The notes under the pieces were generated by a model. That model saw nothing but the letters and a program-made list of their open reading frames with translations. It had not been told where the DNA came from and did not search any database. From Verrucomicrobiota bacterium (GTDB taxonomy: Bacteria; Verrucomicrobiota; Verrucomicrobiia; Chthoniobacterales; UBA10450): a stretch of 64,000 bases of DNA. Of the stretch, positions 49,389-57,265 are shown piece by piece (positions within the stretch are counted from its first letter, which is position 1; the number at the start of each line of letters is the position of its first letter). The DNA lies in assembly GCA_003219415.1 (NCBI GenBank), contig QHOS01000020.1, forward strand, positions 1 to 64,000, written 5' to 3'. The position numbers were made by a program, and so were the translations under genes.

Positions 49389-50567
49389 ATGGGAATGTGG
49401 ATAGGCCGGAATCGCAAAGCACGGGTGACCTACGGATTTGATGAAATCGCGCTGGTACCCGGGCGCGTGACAATCAACCCGAACGAAGTCGATCTCACTT
49501 TCCGTTTATCGCGCAGAGAAGCGGAGCCGCTCGAATTGAAAATTCCCATCCTTGCCAGCGCCATGGACGGAGTTGTCGATGTCCGCTTCGCTATCGCCAT
49601 GAACAAATTGGGCGGTTTGGCCGTTTTGAATCTCGAGGGAGTGCAAACCCGCTACAAGAATCCCCAGGAGGTGCTGCAAAAAATCGTCGAAGCCGATAAA
49701 TCCGAGATCACAGCGCTGCTGCAACGAATTTACCAAGAACCCATTCAAGAAGATCTAATCGCGGCGCGTGTGCGCCACATTAAAGACGGCGGCGTGTTGG
49801 CGGCGGTTAGTTCCATTCCTCAGCGAGCGGCCGAATTCGGCAAGATCGCGCAGGAGGCTGGTGCGGACGTTTTCGTCGTACAAAGCACGGTGTCGACGGT
49901 GCGACACATTTCGTCGGAGTACAAGTCGCTCGATCTGGAAAAGTTTTGCCGTGAGATGCGCATTCCCGTGATTGTCGGAAACACTGTAGGGTATGACGTG
50001 ACTTTCGAAATTATGGAGTGTGGGCCGGCCGCGGTTTTGGTCGGTGTCGGCCCAGGTGCGGCTTGCACCTCGCGCGGTGTGCTTGGACTCGGTGTTCCGC
50101 AGGTTACTGCGACAGTTGATTGCGCGGCGGCGCGCGACGCTTACTTCAAAAAAACATCGCGCTATGTGCCAATCATCACTGATGGCGGAATGAGCAGAGG
50201 TGGCGATGTTTGCAAGGCACTCGCCTGCGGTGCGGACGCTGTAATGGTGGGAAGTGCCTTCGCCAAGGCGCACGAAGCGCCTGGCTGTGGATACCATTGG
50301 GGAATGGCCACGCCGCACGCCAATCTTCCGCGAGGAACCCGCATCAGGGTGGGCGCCACGGGTTCGCTAAAACAGATCCTGTTTGGTCCGGCAGAAGTTG
50401 ACGATGGCAGCCAAAATTTGGTTGGTGCGATTACTACCTGCATGGGCAACGTTGGCGCTCGAAATATTGCGGAATTTCAGCAAACGGAGATTATCATCGC
50501 GCCTTCTATCAAGACCGAAGGAAAACTCTTTCAAACCGTTCAAAGTGTGGGCATGGGAACGAGCTGA
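49389..50567 (+). CDS. GuaB3-type IMP dehydrogenase-related protein
   Basis: TYGFDEIALVPGRVTINPNEVDLTFRL, GVGPGAACTSRGVLGLGVPQVTA catalytic Cys loop, no CBS domains. Confidence 0.85.
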   Translation: MGMWIGRNRKARVTYGFDEIALVPGRVTINPNEVDLTFRLSRREAEPLELKIPILASAMDGVVDVRFAIAMNKLGGLAVLNLEGVQTRYKNPQEVLQKIVEADKSEITALLQRIYQEPIQEDLIAARVRHIKDGGVLAAVSSIPQRAAEFGKIAQEAGADVFVVQSTVSTVRHISSEYKSLDLEKFCREMRIPVIVGNTVGYDVTFEIMECGPAAVLVGVGPGAACTSRGVLGLGVPQVTATVDCAAARDAYFKKTSRYVPIITDGGMSRGGDVCKALACGADAVMVGSAFAKAHEAPGCGYHWGMATPHANLPRGTRIRVGATGSLKQILFGPAEVDDGSQNLVGAITTCMGNVGARNIAEFQQTEIIIAPSIKTEGKLFQTVQSVGMGTS

Positions 50568-50610
50568 CCTTTTGACCTTTCGTCGCTTCACGCTTTAACG
50601 ATTCATCGCC

Positions 50611-51861
50611 ATGACCGATCGCAGAGTTGTTATCACTGGCATTGGCGTGCTCACGCCAGTGGGCAACGACGTGGAGACGTTTTGGTCCAATCTCAAGCAT
50701 GGGGTCAGTGGCATCCATACAATCGATGCATTCGATACGGCGGCGTACGATTGCAAAATCGGCGGGCAAGTCCGCGGTTTCGATCCAAAGCCATTTTTCA
50801 AAAATCCGAAGGATGTCCGCCGTACCGATCGATTTTCGCAACTCGCGGTGGCAGCATCAAAAATGGCCCTTGAAGACAGCGGAATTGATGTAGAAAATCT
50901 CAAACAGCGCGACCGTTTCGGTGTCCTCGTCAGTAGTGGAATCGGCGGACTGAAAACCCTCCAGGATCAGCTGACAATCCTCCTGACCAAAGGACCTTCC
51001 CGGAATTCGCCATTCACGATTCCAATGTTGCTCAGCAACATGGCAAGTGGCCTCATCTCGATGGAGTTCGGCCTGCACGGCCCCAACATGTGTATCGTTA
51101 CTGCCTGCGCGACAGCAAACAACGCCATCGGCGAGTCGTGGCGAATCATCAAGTTTGGCGATGCCGACATTTTCCTCGCCGGCGGTTCGGAGGCGTCCAT
51201 CGTCGAGATTGGTCTTGCCGGATTTTCTGCCATGAGGGCGTTGAGCACGCGCAATGATGAACCTGAACGCGCCTCGCGCCCATTTGATCGTGACCGAGAT
51301 GGTTTCGTTGTCAGCGAAGGCGCAGGAATCGTTGTGGTGGAGGAATTGGAACACGCCAAGGCGCGTGGAGCGAAGATTTACTGCGAACTCACAGGATACG
51401 GTCTTTCTGCGGACGCGTATCACATGACGGCTCCGCCCCCAGACGGCCAAGGTGCTGCGCGTGCCATGCAATTGGCGTTAGAGCATGCACGTCTATCGCC
51501 TGATCAGGTCGATTACATCAACGCGCATGCTACGTCGACTGATATCGGTGATATCTGCGAGACACGCGCGATAAAACAGGTGTTTGGAGAGCATGCCCAC
51601 AAGGTCGCGATCAGCTCTACCAAGTCGATGACCGGCCACTTGTTAGGCGGCGCCGGCGGAATTGAAATGGCCGCTTGCGCGCTCGCTATCCGCGATTCGG
51701 TCATCCCGCCAACAATCAACCTGGAAAATCCGGGAGAAGAATGCGACCTCGATTACACACCCAACGTCGCACGCGAAAAGAAGGTGCGCATTGCTTTAAA
51801 TAACTCATTTGGTTTCGGTGGCCACAATGCCACCCTGGTCGCGGCCGCATTCGAACCGTAG
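50611..51861 (+). CDS. fabF: beta-ketoacyl-ACP synthase II
   Basis: VVITGIGVLTPVGNDVETFW, CIVTACATANNAIGESWR, NAHATSTDIGD, NNSFGFGGHNATL. Confidence 0.95.
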   Translation: MTDRRVVITGIGVLTPVGNDVETFWSNLKHGVSGIHTIDAFDTAAYDCKIGGQVRGFDPKPFFKNPKDVRRTDRFSQLAVAASKMALEDSGIDVENLKQRDRFGVLVSSGIGGLKTLQDQLTILLTKGPSRNSPFTIPMLLSNMASGLISMEFGLHGPNMCIVTACATANNAIGESWRIIKFGDADIFLAGGSEASIVEIGLAGFSAMRALSTRNDEPERASRPFDRDRDGFVVSEGAGIVVVEELEHAKARGAKIYCELTGYGLSADAYHMTAPPPDGQGAARAMQLALEHARLSPDQVDYINAHATSTDIGDICETRAIKQVFGEHAHKVAISSTKSMTGHLLGGAGGIEMAACALAIRDSVIPPTINLENPGEECDLDYTPNVAREKKVRIALNNSFGFGGHNATLVAAAFEP

Positions 51862-51948
51862 GGCGCAACCGCCGACCGCGCCGCAATGTGCGGCAATCGC
51901 TTTTGACTATTCACGAGTCCCAAGTCAATTTTCAGCTCTAAGAAAAGC

Positions 51949-52019
51949 GCGGGCATAGCTTAATGGTAAAGTTCCAGCCTTCCAAGCTGGCCATGCGGGT
52001 TCGATTCCCGTTGCCCGCT
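51949..52019 (+). tRNA. tRNA-Gly (anticodon TCC)
   Basis: GCGGGCA...TGCCCGC acceptor pairing; CCAGC-CTTCCAA-GCTGG anticodon arm; GCGGGTTCGATTCCCGT T-arm. Confidence 0.95.
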
Positions 52020-52230
52020 CCCCCCTATTCATAGGTGAAATGCTCGAAAGTAAAAGATTTTGAAAGTGATTGTGTCACGCCGCGTTCGTTATCTCCTCAA
52101 CAAGCCTAAAGGGGAAGTGCGCCGACGCAGGATGGCGCTGTAGGCTGTCGCCCAGAGCGAATCGTAAGATATCCCGACGCTTTTTCGGAATTTGAAGTCT
52201 TTTTCGCAACCCCAGACCGCGACCGTTGTT

Positions 52231-52425
52231 TCAAACAATGTGGTTTGGCAGCGACTGCGGGCTGTACACGGTGCGGAGAGGCGGGTGCCTGGGAGCTCCG
52301 TGCTGATTCATAAACACCGGACCGGGATAGTCCCCGTTTAATTCCTGGCCCCGCAGTCGTTGAGCCTCCCGGATTACGTCGATACCGATCTTTTTGGATT
52401 GTCCTCCGAGTGTCTGTTCGAACAT
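52231..52425 (-). CDS. small hypothetical protein (64 aa), speculative
   Basis: ATG preceded by gggaag RBS-like; isolated in non-coding stretch. Confidence 0.2.
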   Translation of the reverse strand: MFEQTLGGQSKKIGIDVIREAQRLRGQELNGDYPGPVFMNQHGAPRHPPLRTVYSPQSLPNHIV

Positions 52426-52592
52426 TGAATCGCTTCCCGTCTTTTTGGCATGCGTCCGCTGTTACAGAGCCCCAGAACAGACCGGATGCGCTGAGTCCTG
52501 CGGCCGATGATCGTACACTGTTTCAAATCGGTGAATAGTGCTTGTTTTAGTCTCCACACAACAACCACAAAATAATATGAAAGGGCGCTGTG

Positions 52593-52709
52593 ATGCCCAG
52601 CACGTTCACGGTTCTGAAATTGATCGCTGGCGGCACTGTTAGTGTCTGGCCCTTCATTGGCGTGCTAATCGGAAATACCAAAGCGGCACTGGAACCGATC
52701 GTACGCTAA
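52593..52709 (+). CDS. possible 38-aa small membrane protein MPSTFTVLKLIAGGTVSVWPFIGVLIGNTKAALEPIVR
   Basis: complete small ORF with one hydrophobic segment and aaagg upstream; not in the supplied ORF track. Confidence 0.3.
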   Translation: MPSTFTVLKLIAGGTVSVWPFIGVLIGNTKAALEPIVR

Positions 52710-52910
52710 GGGCTCCAAGGCGCCCGAAGCTGGCGAACAAAGAGGTTTAACCGCCGGGAGAACTTCGTTCTGCTGTTTCCGTAGAACAAACTTGGAAGGA
52801 CGTGTTTCCTTCCCGCGCGGCACTTTCTGCTTGGAGCTTGGTCGCGCGTCAGGAAGCACGAAAGGCCCCCCAACTGGGGTCCCCGGGGAGTGAACTCATA
52901 GGAGGGTAAG

Positions 52911-53930
52911 ATGGCTCGCTTGGTTGTGAACCGCGAGGAAGTTGATCTCGTAACGCATGAGTTGACTCGCGATATTGTCACGATTGGCAGTGCTCCGTTG
53001 AACCACATAGTCATTGACGACCCAGCGGTATCAGCGCAGCACGCGATACTCGCGAGAGTCGCCGACTCCTATTGGCTGAAAGATTTGCATTCAACAAACG
53101 GGACACAGATCAATGGCGTTTCTATTAGTGGCGCTGAGTTGAAGGATGGCGACAAAATTCAATTCGGTTCCGTCGTAGCGGTTTTTTGCGGGACGTTGCA
53201 AACATTGATGAAACAGATGTCATCCTCACCAGCAGGTCGCCTAATCCTCCCCGTGCTAGGTCAGACCGAGAGAGAGAGTCCGACGGCAACGGCGCAAATT
53301 TCCCCACCATCTTCGCGTAAATCAACTCTGATCGCTGTCGCAATCGCGGTCTTAATGATTGTCGGCGGTGCGGGATGGTATTTTGGACACAAAAGAGAAG
53401 TAGCACCAGAGAAGTTGAGCAGATCCGTCCAGGCTGAAAGACAGATCCCAATTGTTAACCCGACGGAAGATGAAGCGGCCAGCAAACAGCCGGAGCCGAT
53501 TGCAACACAACCGCAACGCAAGGCCGCCAAAGATCTGACGGTGTTGCCCACGGAAGATGTCGCGCGTGCCCAGCAACCGCAGCAAGAAGTCGGGGCAAAG
53601 GAAGGGTTTCCTGTGAGTAACTCACCGACGATTGCTCAGCCATCGATTGCGCCCGCGAGCGGACCATGGCTCTTCCCGGATTCAAGCTCTCGCTATCTGA
53701 GTGCGACCGACCTTTCGAGCCTTAGTTCTGCTGATTTATGGCGAGCCCGAAACGAAATATTTGCCCGGAAGGGCTACAAATTCTCGACTCCAAGGGGAAT
53801 CGCCTTTGCCCAAACGCTGGGCAATTATTACCGCGGTGTAGATGACAATCAGGGTCGCGTTTTCAGTAACATGAATCAATACGAGCGTGCCAACGTAACT
53901 CTGATCCGAGCAATCGAGAAAGGTCGATAG
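52911..53930 (+). CDS. FHA domain - TM - YARHG domain protein
   Basis: FHA: IGSAPLNHIVIDDPAVSAQHAILARV...LKDLHSTNGTQING; TM LIAVAIAVLMIVGGAGWYF; C-terminal LWRARNEIFARKGYKF (YARHG); RBS ggaggg. Confidence 0.88.
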   Translation: MARLVVNREEVDLVTHELTRDIVTIGSAPLNHIVIDDPAVSAQHAILARVADSYWLKDLHSTNGTQINGVSISGAELKDGDKIQFGSVVAVFCGTLQTLMKQMSSSPAGRLILPVLGQTERESPTATAQISPPSSRKSTLIAVAIAVLMIVGGAGWYFGHKREVAPEKLSRSVQAERQIPIVNPTEDEAASKQPEPIATQPQRKAAKDLTVLPTEDVARAQQPQQEVGAKEGFPVSNSPTIAQPSIAPASGPWLFPDSSSRYLSATDLSSLSSADLWRARNEIFARKGYKFSTPRGIAFAQTLGNYYRGVDDNQGRVFSNMNQYERANVTLIRAIEKGR

Positions 53931-54100
53931 CACCGCGCGCATCACGTCGCTCGGCTTTTTGCGCACGCGCGGGTTTCCGCATAGTCGATTGCCTGACGCT
54001 TCTCAGGAAACACCGGCTCAACGCCGGGCGATTCAAAAAGCTTCCAGCCCCAACGGTGTGGTCTAATTCCAATTGGTGTCATTGCGCACGGCCAGCGGTC

Positions 54101-54343
54101 ATGGGTGTTCGCAATTTTTTGTCAGAAGACGAGTGGAACTGTTCGCGCGAGTTCAAGAAACGCAGTCGGCTTGTCATCGGCCCGCACGACGAAACGCTTT
54201 CCGTCATCGCGGTGTGCGTTAACAATCCAGATCGTGCGCCCGCAAGAATCGACGGCTGAGACGCAGCCCCAGCTCCAACCGGCCTTGCTGAGATTGTCAG
54301 CGATGATCTGCCAGTAGTTTCACCAGGCTCGCGACGTGTGATG
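54101..54343 (+). pseudogene. short conserved-looking ORF interrupted by one in-frame TGA (54257-54259)
   Basis: MGVRNFLSEDEWNCSREFKKRSRLVIGPHDETLSVIAVCVNNPDRAPARIDG*DAAPAPTGLAEIVSDDLPVVSPGSRRV. Confidence 0.4.
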
Positions 54344-54476
54344 AGTCGCTCCAAGGAACATTCGAGAGGATCAGATGTGTCTTCCGGTCGTTTGCCGAAA
54401 TGATTACTTCTTGCGAATGACGCAAAGCCAGGATGAGGCTACGGAAGGAACTCACAGACCTCGTTGATGGCGTTAT

Positions 54477-54650
54477 TTGATCGACATCGTGGTACTCGTG
54501 GCGGTGACGTTTCTTCTCGACGCTCTTCTCGGTCCTTTTATTCCTGTGCCGATCAATTTGGAGAGGGGATTTGTCTTCGATGCGATTGGCAAAATGCTGC
54601 TGGTCGGAGTTAGCCGTGCCGAAGGTAAGTTGAAACGTCGGATGACGTAA
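54477..54650 (+). CDS. possible 57-aa small protein with TTG start, one hydrophobic segment
   Basis: LIDIVVLVAVTFLLDALLGPFIPVPINLERGFVFDAIGKMLLVGVSRAEGKLKRRMT; not in ORF track (non-ATG/short). Confidence 0.25.
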   Translation: MIDIVVLVAVTFLLDALLGPFIPVPINLERGFVFDAIGKMLLVGVSRAEGKLKRRMT

Positions 54651-54724
54651 TCAGAGGCATTTTAACACTCCTTCCAATAGCTGTACGTTAGACCTTAGTT
54701 CTATGTCTTTTGGGGGCCCGCTCG

Positions 54725-55222
54725 TTAGCTCCCGGTTTGTTCGTGTGCGGCGGCTTGCTTATGTTTGCGGAGCCACGCTGCATTTTTGCGTATTACATGG
54801 CCCCCTTTTACAAGCGCGCGTGTTCTTCCGAGTTTTGGATCGAACACACTAACGTCGGCAGGAAGCGCTGCCAGAAAGCCACAAAAATTTGCTACTCCAT
54901 TGTATTTGAACGCTGCCTCGCGCACAGCTTTCGCAGTGAGCGGCCGGCGGGCATTCGCTGTTCGTGGATCGCGATCGTGAGCAGCCGAGAGCGAGGGCAA
55001 CGATTCGGAGTACGGAAAAGGGGCAGGCGACGGCACGGGCGATGAGTCCGAAACGAGCGGCTGCGCCGGAACTTGCATGGGTGTTTCATACGGATAGGGA
55101 CCGGGGACTTTGACGGTCGGGGTTGCCGAGTAAACTATTTCAGTCGGGAAAGCGAGCAGGGTCGCTAGTCCTCCAGCGATTCCCATGATTCCGATCAGGT
55201 TTGTCGCACCGTCTCTTTTCAT
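54725..55222 (-). CDS. secreted Pro-rich hypothetical protein
   Basis: signal-like N-terminus, Pro/Ser-rich segment, basic C-terminus; sits alone with clear borders. Confidence 0.5.
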   Translation of the reverse strand: MKRDGATNLIGIMGIAGGLATLLAFPTEIVYSATPTVKVPGPYPYETPMQVPAQPLVSDSSPVPSPAPFPYSESLPSLSAAHDRDPRTANARRPLTAKAVREAAFKYNGVANFCGFLAALPADVSVFDPKLGRTRALVKGGHVIRKNAAWLRKHKQAAAHEQTGS

Positions 55223-55321
55223 GTTGGCACAATGCCGACTTTCCGGTGCTCGCGTATCGTTTTTGCTATGACGCTACGGGCGGGCATATGTCTTGCGCAT
55301 TTCTGAATTCAAGTGTGACCG

Positions 55322-55936
55322 CTATCGCATCAGGAAGCGTCGCGCCAAAGCGAGCACGCCGAGAGCCACGCCGAGCAACATTACCGTGACGCCACCGTCC
55401 GGGACCGCAGCACCACCTGTGCCAAAGAGCGTCCACCCTGTGAGGCAGTGGCCACTCGCTAGAAAGGGTATCGTTACTATTCCACTCAGATTACCCACGT
55501 ACCAGACTTCGGAACCGTAACCGTTGTATGTCGCGAACAGGTATGCGTATAAACCAACGGTGCGAAGGTCTATCGTTCTGCCACCGCCGTTGCGGGCCTG
55601 GGTCGCAGCCGGCAAGGACTTAAAAGCGTGGTTTGAGCGAAAGTAGGCCTCGCCGTTGGCAATGTTGATTGCGCCAAGAGCCATGCCGAGTAGGTGGTTC
55701 ACACAAGTTGCTTTGTTTTGAGCGCCTGATTTTTTTTGTACGCCAGGCCAGAGGAGACCCAACTCGTGGGAATCGCCCATACCGAGGCGAAAGGCCTTGG
55801 CGTCATGGCTCGACGCAAGGATTGCCCCGCAAAACGCTATGCAGAGCAGCAGGACTTTGTGTTTCGAAATTGCGTTTGAGTGCATGGCGCGGCGTGAAAA
55901 GTGTAATCGTACACGATGTCGCAAATGCCGTGCCAA
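55322..55936 (-). CDS. secreted hypothetical with VPDGG/VPDSG-CTERM sorting signal
   Basis: signal peptide; C-terminus AAVPDGGVTVMLLGVALGVLALARRFLMR = motif + TM + basic tail. Confidence 0.75.
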   Translation of the reverse strand: MARHLRHRVRLHFSRRAMHSNAISKHKVLLLCIAFCGAILASSHDAKAFRLGMGDSHELGLLWPGVQKKSGAQNKATCVNHLLGMALGAINIANGEAYFRSNHAFKSLPAATQARNGGGRTIDLRTVGLYAYLFATYNGYGSEVWYVGNLSGIVTIPFLASGHCLTGWTLFGTGGAAVPDGGVTVMLLGVALGVLALARRFLMR

Positions 55937-56167
55937 CAGAAACCTGCTAACTCCATAACTATCATAACGATCTGTTTTACAGCATGTTATATTTTGGCCA
56001 AATTTCGCCGGATTATGGTTGATCGACGACGAAGCTGTAAAGCGTCCAGACGATAATGCGCAGGCCCATCAAAACCTGATATAAGATACTCACAATGAAT
56101 AGTTTATCTAATACGCTTTGGCACGTAAGGATTCCCGACAATTCGACCTTTGGATTCTCGTTGGCGG

Positions 56168-56746
56168 CTATTGGTCTGGCGAAATCAGCTCGCGGTTCCG
56201 CCAGGTGAATCCAAGAGCGGAGTAAATCGTCAACGCTACGGTAACCCAGACCAGGACGGGGCCGGCTTCAGTCCAGGCGCGCACCCACCATGTCGATTTC
56301 TCATTGGCGTATCGCAGTTCCGCCATCGAAAGGAGCGCCAAAAAGAAAATAATAGTAATGATCTGCCACGAAGTTTTCTGTTTGCCCAGCCGTTCTGCTG
56401 GAAGAATCCGACCCTTGGTACTGGCCATCAGGCGCAAACCCGTGATTAAAAAATCTCGCGCTACCACTGTTGTGGCTGCCCATGCTGGAATGGCTTTAAG
56501 AGGAACCAACGAAATAAAAGCCGCGGCCATCATGATCTTGTCCACCAGCGGATCCATCAATTTTCCAAAGTTTGTTATCACCCCGTAACGCCGGGCGATT
56601 TCTCCATCGATAAAATCAGTCAGACCTGCTATGAGAAAGATGATCAGTGCCGTGGTGCGTGCGTATTGCCAGGAGGAATTAAGCGCCACGACAAAAACCA
56701 CGGTCAGGCCGAGCCGACTTAGAGTAATCCGATTAGCCCAGTTCAT
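56168..56746 (-). CDS. pgsA: CDP-diacylglycerol--glycerol-3-phosphate 3-phosphatidyltransferase
   Basis: NWANRITLSRLGLT, AGLTDFIDGEIARRYGVITNFGKLMDPLVDKIM (CDP-alcohol phosphotransferase motif). Confidence 0.92.
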   Translation of the reverse strand: MNWANRITLSRLGLTVVFVVALNSSWQYARTTALIIFLIAGLTDFIDGEIARRYGVITNFGKLMDPLVDKIMMAAAFISLVPLKAIPAWAATTVVARDFLITGLRLMASTKGRILPAERLGKQKTSWQIITIIFFLALLSMAELRYANEKSTWWVRAWTEAGPVLVWVTVALTIYSALGFTWRNRELISPDQ

Positions 56747-57204
56747 TTTGCTGTAGTTGGCGCCAGAGCTGTAGCCGGGGGCGCTGACCCCGGCATGTCA
56801 TTCCGGATCTTAAACCGTGGCCGTTTCCAAATCGGAACCTTTTTCTTCAACTCATCCACTATCCATCGACTCGCTTGAAATGCTGCTTGGCGATGTCCAC
56901 TGAAGACTCGCATAAAGAGCGAGGGCTCTCCAACCGCGACAAATCCGATCCGGTGATGAATGATAACCGATCGAAGGTCAAATTGGATTATGGCCTGCTC
57001 TGCGATTTCCCTCAGCTGATGTTCGGCCATTTTCCAGTGCGCTTCGTAATCGATTCCTTCGATTTCACGCCCATCCTCAGAGCCACGAACGATCCCCTGG
57101 AAATCAATTCTCGCACCTGCAGCAGGATCCACGCGATTCTCGGGCGCTTCGAGTTGCGCATCTGTCACTAAAACTTCACAAACCGGATTTGCCATAAGGT
57201 TCAA
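56743..57204 (-). CDS. moaE: molybdopterin synthase catalytic subunit (MoaE)
   Basis: GIVRGSEDGREIEGIDYEAHWKMAEHQL, HRIGFVAVGEPSLFMRVFSGHRQAAFQASRWIVDELKKKVPIWKRPRF. Confidence 0.88.
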   Translation of the reverse strand: MNLMANPVCEVLVTDAQLEAPENRVDPAAGARIDFQGIVRGSEDGREIEGIDYEAHWKMAEHQLREIAEQAIIQFDLRSVIIHHRIGFVAVGEPSLFMRVFSGHRQAAFQASRWIVDELKKKVPIWKRPRFKIRNDMPGSAPPATALAPTTAK

Positions 57205-57265
57205 GTACTCGCTACAGTGAGTCGGGGCCCCCTTGTTTCAAGCTATTGGAAAAGAAGATATCAAA

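Noticed and set aside
52415-52424. TGTTCGAACA palindrome resembling the LexA box
   Set aside because: Half-sites abut with no 4-bp spacer and it lies within a small doubtful ORF, so it does not match TGTTC-N4-GAACA.
51949-56150. Possible integrated element with attL/attR at tRNA-Gly
   Set aside because: I saw no integrase gene and no recognisable copy of the tRNA 3' end (GGGTTCGATTCCCGTTGCCCGC) downstream; kept only as a weak accessory-region observation.
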